A program made the position numbers and the translations under genes. A stretch of 64,000 nucleotides of DNA from Porphyra umbilicalis (lineage: Eukaryota > Rhodophyta > Bangiophyceae > Bangiales > Bangiaceae). The notes below the pieces were generated by a model. It ran no database searches and was not told the DNA's origin. It saw only the letters and a program-made list of their open reading frames with translations. The stretch is from positions 52,512 to 116,511 of the forward strand of contig KV919014.1 of NCBI GenBank assembly GCA_002049455.2. The letters run 5' to 3'. This document shows positions 1 to 12,700 of this stretch, piece by piece (the stretch's first letter is position 1; each line of letters opens with the position of its first letter).

Positions 1-2030
1 CCCCGCCACCGGCAGCCGCCCCCGCCGCCGAATGCCCCCCCAGCCGCCATCTGCAGCCCCCGCCGACCGCCACCGCCTCAGCTGCCGGCCGCCCCCCCCG
101 CCGCCGCTCTCCGCCTACGCTGCCGGCCGCCCCAACCGCCTGCGGTCGCCGCCCCCGCCGCCGGCCGCCCTCCCGGCCGCCGGCCGGCCTCCCCGCCGCC
201 GACCGCCGCCCCCGCCGACCGCCCTTCCCCCGCCGACGACCGCCGCACCCGCCGACCGCCCCCTCCGCCGCCGGCCGCCGCCCCCGCTGCCAGTCGCCGC
301 CGCCGCCGCCCGCCGCCCCCCCTGCCGCCGGCCGCCGCCTCCGCCGCCGAGCGCCCCCCTAGCCACCATCTGCCGCCCCTGCCGACCGCCGCCGCCTCCG
401 CCGCCGGCCGCCCCCCCCGCAGCCGCCCTTCGCCTCCGCCGCCGGCCGCCCCAACCGCCGGCGGTCGCCAACACCGCCGCCGGCCGCCCTCCCCGCCGTC
501 GGCCGCCGCCCCCGCCGCCGACCGCCGCCTCCGCCGCCGGCCGCCCCAACCGACGGCGGTCGCCGACCCCGCCGCCGGCCGCCCCCCCCGCCGTCATCCG
601 CCGCCTCCATTGCCGACCGCCGCCGGCGCCGCCGGTCGCCTCCCCCGCTGCCGGCCGCCGAATCCGCAAATTTGGCGCCCCCCTTGCCGCCGGCCGCCGC
701 CCCCTGCGCCGCCCTCCGCCTTCGCCGCAGGCCGCCCACACCGCTGGCGGTCGCCGCCTCCGCCGCCGACCGCCCCCCCCGCCGCCGGCCGCCGCCCCCG
801 CCGCCGGTCGCCGCCTCCGCCGCCCGCCGACCCCTTCGCCGCCCGCCTCCGCCGCCGCCGCCGAACGCCCCCCAAGCCGCCATCTGCAGCCCCCGCCGAC
901 CGCCGCCGCCTCCGCCGCCGGCCGCCCTTCCCGCCGCCGCCCTCCGCCTGGGCTGCCGGCCGCCCCAACCGCCGGCGGTCGCCGACACCGCCGCCGGCCG
1001 CCCTGCCCGCCGTCGACCGCCGCCTCCATCGCCGACCGCCGCCCCCGCCACCGGCCGCCTCCCGCGCTGCCGGTCGCCGCCTTCGCCGCCGACTGCCCCC
1101 CCCGCCGCCGGCCGCCGCCACCGCCGCCGCCCCCCGCCTCCGCCGCCAGCCGCCCCAACCGCCGGCGGTCGCCGCCTCCGCCGCCGACCGCCCCCCCCGC
1201 CGCCGGCCGCCGCCCCCGCCGCCGCCCTCCGCGTCCGCCGCCGGCCGCTCCAACTGCCGGCGGTCGCCGACACCGCCGCCGGCCGCCCCCCCTGCCGTCG
1301 GCCGCCGCCCCCGTGGCCGACCGCCGACTCCTCCGCCGGCCGCCTCAACCGGCGGCGGTCGCCGAATCCGCCTCCGGCCGCCCCCCCCGCCGTCGACCGC
1401 CGCCCGCGCCGCCGACCGCCCCAACCGACGGCGGTCGCCGACCCCGCCGCCGGCCGCCCGCCCCGCCGCTGGCCGCCACCCCCGCCGCCTACCGCCCCCC
1501 CGGCCGCCGAGCGCCGCCCTCGCCGACCGCCGCCGCCTCCGCCGTCGGCTGCCCCTAGCGCCGTCGGCTACCGCCCCCGCCGCCGGTCTCCGCCTCCGCC
1601 GTTACCCGCCTCGCAAGCCGCCGGCCACCGCCACCGCCGCAACTTGTCGCCTCCGCCGCCGGCCGCCCCCCCCGCCGCCGGCCGCCGCCCCCGCCGCCGC
1701 CCTCCGCCTCCGCCGCCGGCCGCCCCAACCGCTGCCGGCCGCCGCCTCCGCCACCGGCCGCCCCCCCCGCCGTCGGTCGCCGCCCCCGCCGCCGGTCGCC
1801 GCCTCCGCCGCCGACCGCCGCCCTCGCCGACTGCCGCTTCCGCCAACCGCCGTTGCTCCCGCCGCCGCCGCCACCACCGCCTCCGCCGCCGCCGCTGCCG
1901 CATCCGCGGCGGGCGCCGCCCGGCCAGGGAGTGGGCGCGGGTGGACCGACGGGGAGGTGGAGGCCGCGAGCCGTGCGATTAGAAGGAGGCGGGGGCGCAG
2001 GGGTGGGCGGGCTGGGGGAAGGGACGGCGG
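1..2030. repeat. GCC-rich low-complexity tract with ~94-bp periodicity
   Basis: The tract is almost pure C/G built from CCG/GCC words, so every frame on both strands stays open and the long Pro/Arg/Ala or Gly/Arg reading frames here are artefacts of composition. A recurring landmark (ccaaccgccggcggtcgcc and close variants) appears near 452, 546, 733, 965, 1153, 1249 and 1343. These spacings are near 94 bp or multiples of it, so the tract is a degenerate tandem array rather than a plain triplet repeat. It fades into unique GC-rich sequence after about 1,920. I see no gene. Confidence 0.8.
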
Positions 2031-2178
2031 AGAGGCAGGGAACCCCGCAAAAGCGCCAGCTGAGGTGGTGGGGATCTCAACTAGAACGGATCTGGTGGTA
2101 CACACTATGGACAACGATGTTAAGGAAATAAAAACCCTGCCCAACGGGGAAAAAAAACTCTTGTGTAACCTTGCGTCT

Positions 2179-3720
2179 CTACACAACATACGGGGACAGC
2201 AATTCGCCGCGGTCGCTCCATACGTGCGCCGTCTGGTCGGCACGGAGCTGCTCGTGCTCGGCGAGATTGCGCGTCTCACCCCATGCATCAAAGACAGCAA
2301 CCATACCGCCCGCGGGGGGCTGCTCCACAGCGTTCAGTGCCGAGGGCGGGTCAGCGACAGCGTCAGCGGCGGCCGAAAGGCCGCCGCCGTTGACGATGCC
2401 GCCGCCAGGTTCAGCTCCCCCGGCGGCAGCAGTGCTGCCATCACCTGACCCACCATCTTGGGCACCATGACCCCCCGCTGCAGCGGCAGCCTCACCTGCA
2501 GGACCCTCACCCTCACCACCCGCACTCCCACCCCCGTTAGTCCCTCGTGCATGTCTGCGGCGGCTCAAAAACGTGTCACGACGGGCCTCTACACACATGT
2601 TGTGTAGAATGCACACCGCCTTGTAAGTCATAATCAGCTGCTTCACGGAACGGCACCGTCCTGGGTGCAAGGCAATGTGAAACCGCTTAGTCAGGACGCC
2701 AAACAGCCGCTCAACATCCTTGCGAATCGCCTCCTGCAGACTGTTGAAGGTCTTTGCCTCGTCAGTCGATGGCATGGGGTGGGGCGACACTAGGAAGGCA
2801 TATCGAGGGTAGATACCATCGACAAGGTTGTATGGTAGCGTGCAAGTTGTCTCACTGATGGGACAGAGCACATCCCGCGGCGGCCACCGGCCGGCGGTGA
2901 CGTCGAGGTAGAGGGGCGATTGGTTCATATCGTTAATGTCGTTCAAGCTCCCGGGGGCACCGACAAACAGGTGCCAAATCCACAGGTCCTCATCGCAGAC
3001 GGCCTCGACAACAACGCCGCGCGAGCCTTTCCGGCTCTGATACGCGCCCGCCATGCCCGTCGGGCACTGATGTCACTCCCAGTGCGTGCAGTCCAGCGAG
3101 CCCATGCATCCAGGAAAGCCACGCACCGCATTGCGTTCCATCATCTTCTTCAGCTCAAAATTGTTAGGACGGCGCAGGTAGGTTGGTCCCCACCGCCGCA
3201 CAATGAGCTCCAGCAGTAGCTTTGTCGCTTGCGCCACAGTAGAACGAGAGAGTTGCACGTACTCGTCCGCACGGTTGGCCGCCTCGCCGTACGCGATGAC
3301 GCGGAAGGCGGCAACGACCTTTCGAAGAGGGTGGGCCTGCAGGCGACCCGTCGCGTTGATCCGCTGCTGGAAGAACGGCTCGTCCTTCACCGCCTGGTAG
3401 ACGCGTCGAAACACACTGCGCGGCACGCGAAACCGCGTCTCAAAGTCACGGTCGTCGTAGATGGGAGCCTCCGCATTGACCCTAAAGTAGTCACACTGGA
3501 TGTTGAAGAGCCCAGCGGCAACGTCACGCCGCTTGTTTGACCGACGCCCAGCAACGGAGCCACGGTAGCGACGACGGCTGCTGGCACGGCCGGAGCGCGA
3601 CCTTCGTCGAAGCAGGAACAGCACGCCCATGTGGGCGCGCACAGCGACACAAACGACGCCACCATCGTCGTCTGCGAGCAAAGATGCAGTGCTCGACAGC
3701 CCCGCTTCGTCAGCGTCCAT
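2179..3720 (-). pseudogene. PIF/Harbinger-type transposase, broken by one in-frame TGA
   Basis: This is a DDE_Tnp_4-type transposase that would excise and integrate a Harbinger DNA transposon. The first part (from 3,720) contains GSLDCTHWE, the block with the first catalytic Asp. The second part contains GAPGSLNDIND (second Asp) and EAIRKDVERLFGVL (catalytic Glu), followed by ILHNMCVE. The two parts lie in the same frame and are separated only by a TGA at 3073-3075, exactly where plant relatives have Trp (HWEW). After the catalytic core comes a Gly/Ala-rich tail of more than 100 residues that is not typical of the family. I did not find the Myb-like partner ORF or the terminal repeats. The family call is solid; the start at 3,720 is simply the first Met. 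Confidence 0.9.
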
Positions 3721-5040
3721 GAGTGCACAGCAGAGGGTCGCTAAGGCGGGTGGTCAGCGCAGGAGGTGGGGGACGAGTGGAACCGCCCGCTGCAGCGAGT
3801 AGCGGCAGCCGCCGCGGTCGGTGGCGCCGAACACGGCCAAACGTGCCGTGGGCGCCAATGCCACTCAATTACGGGTCGGCAGCGCAGGGGGGGGGGTACG
3901 GACCAATGCGCGCAGGTCGTAGTGGAGCTCGGAACACAAGGCTGGGGATGAAACAACGTAGAGGGGTAGCACACAAGTTGGGGTGGGTGCGCGGATCGTG
4001 CGTCTCAAACCGAGGACAGGGCAGGTGCCGCCGCAGCGAGTACGTCGTGGAGGAGGAACAGGGCGATAGAATAGAGCGAGGGTAAGGATGGGTGTGGTGG
4101 CCTGGGACGATGGCGGTGGTGGCGGTGCGCGTCACAGTGCTGGGCGCGACGTCGATCGGTCGGGCAGTGAACGGTCGGGCGACGCATGGCGCATTCCACA
4201 GCGACGGACCGAGTTCCCCCGCCACTCAATAGGAATTGTGCGCAGTGGTGGACCACCACCTGCCCCGCAAACAGTGGGAGGGAGCCATCCAGGTACCGCC
4301 TGGTCCTGGATCGACCCCCGCACCCCCTGTGCGGGGGCGCGGTGGGCGGTGGCGGACCACCAGCCCCCCCGAATGCGGCGGGCGGGCGCCGGGAGACGAC
4401 CGAGGCCGCCGCCCCCCCCCCCCCCTCCTCTGAAACCGTTCTGTGTGCGGTGGCGGACCGCCTATAGCCTGCAAATCGCTGTGTGCGTGTCGGGCCGGGC
4501 GCAACGCGCGATCCAGTCCGACCCCCCCCCCCCCTTCCAGTGGCTGTGAAGCAGTGTCGGGCGGCCCGCCACCTGCAAATATCAGTGTGCGTGTGGGGCC
4601 AGGCCGCCCACACGATCTCGCTCAGCCCCCCTCCCCCCCCGCCCTCTGAGGCTGTGCAACAGTGTTGGCCGCCCTGTCGCATCCAAGCGACCACAGGGAG
4701 GTGATGGCACCACCTGAACCATCCATCGTCCCGCCACCAACAGGCACTCCAGAGGCCAGATCGGGGGTCACGAGGCGAGCGAGAGCCTCACTGTACGCTT
4801 TTCTGAGGGACATGTCCGATCCCATCCCACGCGGCACGCACTGCACCCCGCGATAGAATCCGATCACACGACACCAACCGACTGCTCCGTCACCCAGCTG
4901 CAATCGACTAAAACTGTTGGTCCGCTGTCGAATGCCGAGGGCGGTCCTCATCGTAATAAAGTGGAGATCCGCGCCATTATATTTCAAAACTGATGAAGAT
5001 CCTTCCAACACACGTTGCGCCCTAAACCGATATATGTCGA
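3721..5040. other. Intergenic, GC-rich, with homopolymer C runs
   Basis: This stretch lies upstream of the Harbinger transposase and may be the rest of that element. It holds several C runs (about 4,411-4,425, 4,521-4,533 and 4,626-4,640) beside G/A-poor, Pro/Arg-coding frames that I regard as composition artefacts. I see no conserved gene, RNA or terminal repeat. Confidence 0.5.
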
Positions 5041-5329
5041 TATACATTTAGTTTGACTCTACCAATGAGAACGCAGAACACATTGGGGCCGGCACCGGAC
5101 CAGCCTCATTTCGCTTCACCAATGGGGCAGGTCCACACTGTGTGTTGGAATGAAGTTCCAGAAACTTTCTCGTGAAAGATATTCCAACATAAATATGGCA
5201 GTATCTTCTGAATTGGACGGAGGACAGCCCTCCAGAAAATCCCGAAACAAGACTGGCACATGATTTGGACGATTTTCTGTATGGGCGCGGCCAGAAAATT
5301 CTAGGAACTGGCCTTGTAATTATCCTTGC

Positions 5330-6020
5330 CGACCTCCAGCATCAACCCTGTAGTCTTTTCCCGGGATGGTCTCGGGAACTGGTCAGGAACAGTTCCCAGG
5401 ATTGTTCCTAAGATTGTCTCGCAGCATATCCAACAGTACGTTCGAAGGAAGATTCTTCGAAACACATGCAGAAACTGATGTCAACGAGCACAGCAAGCTA
5501 GGAACAGGATGTTGCTGCAAACTCCTCCCTGAAAAATGTGCGGCAAGGAACGAGCTTCCTGGCCCAATCCTTGCCTTGAAACAGAAGGAGACACCATGCC
5601 CGAAGAAGGGCGCGCGCGCGTTCAAAGGATAGTCGTGCGAGGAGTTCGTCGCTGTTCGTGTGGAACGTACCACAGCGAGACGGATGCTTGTCCTTATTCA
5701 ATCCTAGCCGCAAAATCGAGAAATCCACGGGATATGACTGAGGATCGGTATTTAATAGAGCCACATCGATTCTCGAGGTTGGTTCGACGCGTTTCTAAGA
5801 TCGTACTGTATTCATCCACAGATTGGCTCAGGACCGTCTGTCAGTTATTCCGAAGGATCGTCCTGAGGCGATCCCAAACCCGATGTGGGGCGAGACATGG
5901 AGTTAATCAGCACTTTCTCCTGCGAGCTCTTCCAGTGCTCCCGTCTAGTCTATCCTCAAGATCATCGTGCGGATCATCTGCGGAATCTTCAGGAACAGTC
6001 CCCCAGATAGTCGTCAGGAT
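5330..6020. repeat. Subterminal repeat region, left end of member 1
   Basis: This is lower-GC, non-coding DNA packed with variants of GGATCGTCCTGAGG and CAGGAACAGTCCC in both orientations (for example near 5,390, 5,865, 5,960, 5,990 and 6,015). The same vocabulary recurs at 19.74-19.95 kb and 53.6-55.3 kb, next to the other element ends. In CACTA-type elements such clusters bind the transposase; that role here is inference. Confidence 0.5.
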
Positions 6021-6560
6021 CAAACTGAGAACCAGGCAACGGACTAGCCCATGGCAGGAGCAGTTGCACAAGTGGACACGTCGCTTTGTCGCCCAAGTGC
6101 GGTTGATCTTGGAGGGTCTTGCAACCGGGAACGACGCAAAACGTACAGATCTGACTACCGGAACGTCGCTCGTCTCTGGCGCACGCGCCGGAGTTTCGGG
6201 AGAGCCTCGGCGTGGTGCATTGCCTCTGCACCGCCCTCCTCCAACGTTTCTCCTGCAACCTTGTCCTTGTACGCTGCTGTTATCGTACTGCCCCCGCTCC
6301 GTGCATATGCCCAGCTCGTGGTGTCACCTCTCCTCGCGTCGCACTGTGTACCGTCTCTATATGAGGATCTCTTTGTTCTGCTTTCCCTCTATGGTTGCGT
6401 TCTTGAGTTTGACCGTCTTATGCTTGACTATCCGTGTACACAAAAGGCCTCTTCCTGGACTGACGTCAAGTGTGTGTCACTACCACTAAACTTGGGTGAC
6501 TGCCCGTGCTCTTACAGAACGTCTTATTCCGCAGTGTACGACCACGGCACAAAAGAAGAC

Positions 6561-9548
6561 ATGAAGCGTCGCCGGCGCGGCCCGCGAGGTGCTGCCTTCT
6601 TTCATCTCAATGATGGGAACCTATTGCACATGGAAGAGCAGCAAGCGTCATCAGGCACGGCTGCCCGTACTGGCGGCTTGGAGGATCCTGACAGCAGCGT
6701 CGCAAACAAAACCCCAGATGATTCAGGCACCAGGAAGGCACTAGCGCATTCTGTGGGAGACTATGAGGACGTTGCTCTATCCTCCGACTCTGGGCGTGAC
6801 GGGTGTCCCTCAGATGACTCGGAATTCTCCTTCGAGGGGGACCGCGATCGTGGGGGCTTTGTATCACGTCGCGAGTTCGTGTGCTTCGGTTACCTGTACG
6901 GCAGAGCGCGCGTCACGCTGAGGCAGTACGACATTATGCGAGAGGCAGAAAACTCCTTTGATCCGACAGAAAAATGGCCGTCGCGGTGACGCTTGCGAAA
7001 ACTGCGCGAGCACATGTTGAAGTCTGCAATACCCCTACGACGGGAGACGACAACACGCCAGCTACCTGTTGGTAAAGGGAATGCCATGCGTAAACTGCCG
7101 AACGTGGAAGTGTCGTACATCACGTTTTCTGAGCACATGAAGAGGGACTTTGCGGATCCTGTAACAGCAGCACTGTTCCACAACAAAGGGGACTCTCGAA
7201 TGGGCACTGTCGAGCGACCGGCCGAGTTCTTTCAAACAGTGGCGGCCAGGGACCCCGCCAGGTTTAATGTGAACAGGGTCTTCTTCCGTGACGAACACAG
7301 CTTTGACATTGGATGCACCGCTAAGATCTCTTTTGATGAAGCGACCGTGTTCGAGGCCCGCTTGTTAAGCACCTCCATGGCGCCTGACGGATGCGTAACC
7401 ATATCGGCGTCCACGTATGCTCCTGAACGCACATTGCGGGTAGGTGACTCACTTGCGCTGTTTGAGGCGCTCCCCGGGTTTATGCCGCCAGAGCGCTCGG
7501 CGTCCTGTCTCTCGGATGAGCGCCGTGTTACGCTACGCTTCACGCGGTCCGGTGGCGTGTTTGTTATCGCCGTACGGGAGTCCACCGTGCATGAAAAGAA
7601 TTCATGGTCAGCTTTGACTGCCACCAGCCCCTTAGAGCTGTCACATGTGCCTCAGCCCTGCGAAGACAACGTTTCCGAGAAGGACCCATATGTGCTGTAC
7701 GTGTCGCTGTACGGCGACCAGTCCAATGTGCATAAGCGTCGCCGCGGAAGCCTGGAGGGCTACTACGGGGGTTACACATCGCTGTGCTTGCAGGATCGTG
7801 CGTATTCTGTCCGTCCTCTCTTTTACCTCCCCCCAGGAGCAAGCCCGGATGCCCTGCTCAAAAAAATCGTCGACGACTTGATAATAGCAGGTAAGGAGGG
7901 CTTGGCTGTCTATGACGCCTTCAAAAAGGAGAGTGTTGTTATTCGGGTGTACCTGTGCTTCGGTGTATTTGATTTCCCCATGGCCGCCAAGTTCTCCAAC
8001 TCAATAGGCGCCCCAGGCACAGAGCACTGCACAAGCTGCGACATTGTGCAAACAAAAACACACACAGAAAGGAAGGAGAGAGCGATGAGCAGCACGGTAT
8101 CTTTCAACGTGAAGGACTCACGGTACTCAAGAACGCAAGAGCAAACTTCCCTCATCATGTCTGTCATAAAGAACAAACCGGGACTATCGACAGACGCAGT
8201 GAAGGACGCACTCCTCTTGAATGGCATTACGGACAAGACAGGCAGTCTAATGATGCGCCTGGCCGAGGCCCGGGGACCTGGGACGTTTGACATACACGAG
8301 CACGTCATAGTTGCTCCTTCACATCTACTATACTACAACATCGGCTCACATCTCCTGATGGAAGCGTACGAGGCGCTCTCAGTTGAGCTGCGAGACAAGT
8401 TCATGGGGGAAATGCGCCGAAGTGCGAAGCGTGTTCCGACACACACGATCCTGTCCTCATTCGAGCCAGAAAAAATGGGTGCCACAACTCTGTCAATGTC
8501 AGATTATGCAGTGGTGATCACAGTAGGTCCCACTGTCATACAGTACCTTGTGCACAGGACGGCCACGTCACCTCACGCACGTGCTGCTCTCAGAGGTCTC
8601 AAGGCCCTGCGACGGTTTTCCACGGCACTGTTCTATGTGCCAACACTCTTTTCGGACGGGGAGAAGGCCATGAGAGAGCGGCCGACCGTCGCTGAGCTCC
8701 AAGTTATGGGCGAGAGCCTCATTATTGAGCTGCGTAGACTATTACCCTTTAACGGAAGTTGGGAGAGACCGTCCGTACATCATGTACTGGAACTGTTATA
8801 TCGCACCCTCCCACTTGCGCAGCTGGGGTCAGCGATATGTGAGCTCATTTTCGAGAAGCTCCACCAACATTCGAAGCGGGAGGTGAGCCAGAGTAACAGT
8901 CGGAACCCCGCTGAGTACTCCATGCAAAGGGGGAGAGACACAGAGCAGTCCTCACGGGTTCTTTCCATGCCCGGCGCACATGGGATTCCTGCTTCGTGGG
9001 TTCTTGGTCAAGAAGGCCAGCCACTGAAGTTTGTCTCTTTTCATAGCCTCGGTCCTCACAAACGACAATCACTGTCCACCAACATGCGCTGGCGTCCACG
9101 AACAGCCGCGCGCACGGTTCTGGGATCCACGGAGGAGTTCTGGCGAAGTCGTGCGCCCAACGCAACTCTGGCATTCTGGCGTCAAGCCACGCAAGCGCAT
9201 CGACCGTCTGTCCTCCGACAAGGGTCCACAGTGTCTCTGCATGAGAACGGAGCCACCCCCGAACACGAGTCCGGCTCCGATCTGTTGGATAGCAGAGAAT
9301 TGCGCTTTGTCCGTGTGCAGTCCATTGGAACAATCGATGGCGAGCTCCATGTCGCCTGTGAGACCTGGAAGATACCAGCCATGGCATTCAGCGTCTTTGG
9401 ACAGCCCGCTGAAGTCACAATCGACACTGAAGCTGGATTGTCTTTGATACCAGCTGACCATGTGAGACAACTTGCCTTCGTTCTGCCCTGCGGGCAGCAC
9501 AACGTGATGTTCACCAAGAGATCTGGCTTCCACTTCAAGAGTGGATGA
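6561..9548 (+). CDS. TNP2-like DDE transposase, member 1 (one in-frame TGA)
   Basis: This is the putative transposase of the element (995 residues counting the TGA). The start at 6,561 is chosen because the diverged copy at 53,199 begins with the same MKRRRRGPRG. It resembles the Transposase_21/TNP2 fold. VSLYGDQ near residue 385 is the likely first Asp. GVFDFPMAAK near 470 is the second, followed by a CxxC (CTSCD). LSMSDYAVVITVGP matches the helical insert, and HVLELLYR...CELIFEKLH near 764 supplies the Glu. A TGA at 6987-6989 replaces a Trp that the other copy keeps (SRWRL). Both copies are exactly 996 codons long despite heavy divergence, which indicates past purifying selection. The gene converges on the polyprotein gene with only 241 bp between stop codons. 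The family assignment is by motif order and needs a profile search. Confidence 0.72.
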
Positions 9549-9789
9549 CTGGGGGCGTTTTTGCCAATGCGGCTGCGCTAGGATGGGGCTGAGTGAAAGA
9601 GCATATTGTGTTCTCTGGATGTATCACCTCACCGAGCAAAACGAGCAATATTGTCAAGGCAGTATCACACGAAAAGGTAGATGAAAAAAGCACACAAACC
9701 TCCACGCCCCACCGGGAACGTCGGAAGTAAGAGCTCAGGACCCGGAGACTATCAAACAAAAGAAAATCAGTGGTAACAAGAAACATGTC

Positions 9790-12700
9790 TTACTCAAGAG
9801 GCACCCTTCCGCCCCCCCCCCCGAGCACCTTCAGCTTGTCCACCAACAGGTACACGCTGCTGTTGGACAGCCTCTGCACCAGCACAGGAGCATGGCATCC
9901 GGCCAGGTCCTTAGAAGTCGGAAGACCCTGGCGGAGCCGATCGTGCTCTGCATCGAACATGACAGGTGCACACCGCCAGCAGCACAGTGGCGCGTCAGGA
10001 ACCGCATCATCACCGAGCTGCTCAATGCACGCCGGGCAGACAACGGCAGAAATCCATGTGACCACACCACAGTGAGGGTATGAAGCGCCGTCAACAGAGT
10101 AGTATGTAGCAGTTCCCTCCATCTCGTTCGGGAGCACTAAGGGCTCACCCTCCCGCTGGATCGCATTTTCGACGATACACCGCTGAACAGCTCGTGATGT
10201 GCTTCCAAGGGCCACAGCAGTGGGCTTTTTGCCTCCCCAGCCTGGCTGAGAGTCCACTTCCATGAAGGTAACAACACTGTTGAGGTACTCTTCTAAGTAC
10301 GACACCATCACGGCGACATCTCGTCGGAACTCTGCTGGCTCCCACGCTTCATAGTTCTTTGCATCGCCGCACCACCACTCCCCGTCGGCTAGCTTCCGAG
10401 CGGCAAGCACCAGCGACTTTTCTAAAGGGATGTGGATTGTGAGCTTCGTACGCCAGTGTGCGGCATGTTCTATCGCATAGGAGAGCCAACCCGTGCATGC
10501 CAGGTTCACCGCAGAGGCTATGCTTGGTCCCCCGTTGAAACTACTGTGCAGTACGCCGTACCCCGTTACAACAAAGTCCCCAGTCTCCATCGTGTGGAAC
10601 CCCACGCGAACGCCATGCGCTAGAAACAGAGTCGCAGGCCAAAGGCACGCTTTCACGGCGAGTACCTCCCATACATCCCCTCCAGCCGCTGCCAGTACAG
10701 CGGGGTCCATGTGTTCTCGCATGACGCGCTCGGTTCGCGGACGTTCGGGGGCAGGAATAAGAAACCAAAACTTATTTGAGCCCTTCTGCAAGTACGATGA
10801 GGACTGCAGCAGACTGTTTTCCACGTGCCAGCTGAAGTGGGACCCTCTGGTCCCAGCGTAAAGCAGGTTGTTGTTGATCCCTTCGTACGTAGACGCGGCA
10901 CCGAGCATGGTGTGGTGGTTTAGAGTGCGTGGATTCTCAAAGCGCTCACAAGGAGGAACAGGAGCCGCTATGGCGGTACAGGAAGGGTCGCCAAGGCTCC
11001 TGCTGCACCCATCCTCGTTTCGAGGTGACATATCTGAAAGATAGTACACATCGATTGGTCTTGGCCCACCGCCCACCACCATCTTCTCGTTCCGAGCAGC
11101 GGTCACCTGTTGCACCCATGTGACGCTCGGATCATTCACACTGCTGAGGAAGCGTTTCACACCAAAGTCTTTGTACTTGGCTCGAAGGGAAGCTGCGCTC
11201 TCGCTGACCTTTCGGTTGAGTTCCGTAGCAGACAACCGCTTTTCCCGTTCTGACGTCAGCTGAGCCCTCAACTCTTTGCGTTTCACACTAGAGTCGGCCG
11301 CAGGCCTGCCAAAGAATGCGTCACTCACGATGGTCGGGTAATGTGGGAAGGTCCGGACGCGCGCCCTGAGCTTATCCCCGGTATGTCGCTTGGGCATGCG
11401 ACTGGACGGAGGACGCCTCTCGGGGGTTACTACTCGGAAAACGTGAGCACCAAATGTCCGAATCGACGCAATCTTTGATCGAATCAGACCGTGCATTCCG
11501 AATTCAGGAACCGATGTCAATTCGGTAACAGGTGCTGAGAGGAACTGCATGACATGTCGTGACGAGGACCCAACCGCCTGTGCAGATGCCTGCCCTTCGT
11601 CGTGATGTGCTGCTGCCGGGCCACGCGCCTCATTGGCATGTGAGCCGCGGTTTGAGGGGGCATGTACTTCTCTGGCAGCATCAACATCGTGCTTGATAGC
11701 ACCTTCTCGGCGCTCGGCCGTGGTTTCACGGCGGCGGCTGACCTCTGGGGCACCTTTGACGTGGTCTGGGCAGTGTTTTTTCGTCGTAGCGTTGTCGGAC
11801 ACAGGCCCGAGCTGCATTGCCCTCTCGATATACGGTACGTACGACGACCCGGAGCTTCCAGGTTTTCCTATGAAGCATGTAGAGGAGAGGGCCTCTGAAA
11901 TAAACCCGAGGTCCTCCGCGTCCAAGCTGGATAACGGATCGTCATGGCGCGAGGCAGAGACTCCACTAAACAGAGACAAATCACCCCCAAGTTGACCACC
12001 TCCCACATCACAACCGCTACCGCCATCATCGTCCCGATAGTCCGCAGCTGCAGCGTCGGTGGCCACATGTCGCGCGTCTCCAGCAGCTCCGTCATGATGG
12101 CGTCGATCGCGAGGGCGAGCGACAACGTGTCGATCGCCGTGCGCGGCGGCGTCGACGCGGGTGTCGACGGCGCCGCCACCTACGCCAGCACGGGCGGCGG
12201 CGTCTTGTTCTTGATGCACATGAACATCATCAACAGCAACTCCACCATCACGGCGTCGGTCGTGCGTGCGTGTTGCGAGGTCTCCATCGCCGTCGACGGC
12301 GGTGTCAGCACGGGCTCCTACATCGCGGCCTTCTACTCCAACACGGGTGTCGGCATCGTGACGTCGCTTCACATGATAGCCATCAACGACAACTCCACCA
12401 GCACTGCGTCGGTCCTGCGCACGTGCACCAACTCGTCCATCGCCGTCCACGGCCGCAACATCTCGTTTGCCGTCGCCGGCGCTGCTGGCAGCGTCCACAC
12501 GGGTGCCTGCAGGAACATGTGACTCATCAACAACGGATCCACGATCACGGCGTAGGCCGTGGGCGCGTGCGGCGACTTGGACATCGCTGTGCACGACGGC
12601 GTCGACACGGGCGCCGTCAACACGGCCGTCTCCTCCATCACGGCCATCGGCATCACGACCTGCACGCACATGTAACACATCATCAACAGCTCCACGATCA

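Noticed and set aside
32-2448. Several long Pro/Arg/Ala- or Gly/Arg-rich reading frames on both strands
   Set aside because: They overlap in all frames of a tract nearly devoid of A and T, where stop codons cannot occur. No domain, and the ~94-bp period would shift frames between units.
5536-6489. 317-aa frame upstream of transposase 1
   Set aside because: It runs through subterminal repeats, is out of frame with the transposase and has no counterpart in member 2.
3073-6989. UGA recoded as tryptophan in this genome
   Set aside because: Two transposase ORFs have TGA at a Trp position, but other TGAs fall at Ser, Gly and Cys positions, TAG and TAA also interrupt frames, and several genes end in TGA. 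Reported only as a stop-pattern finding.
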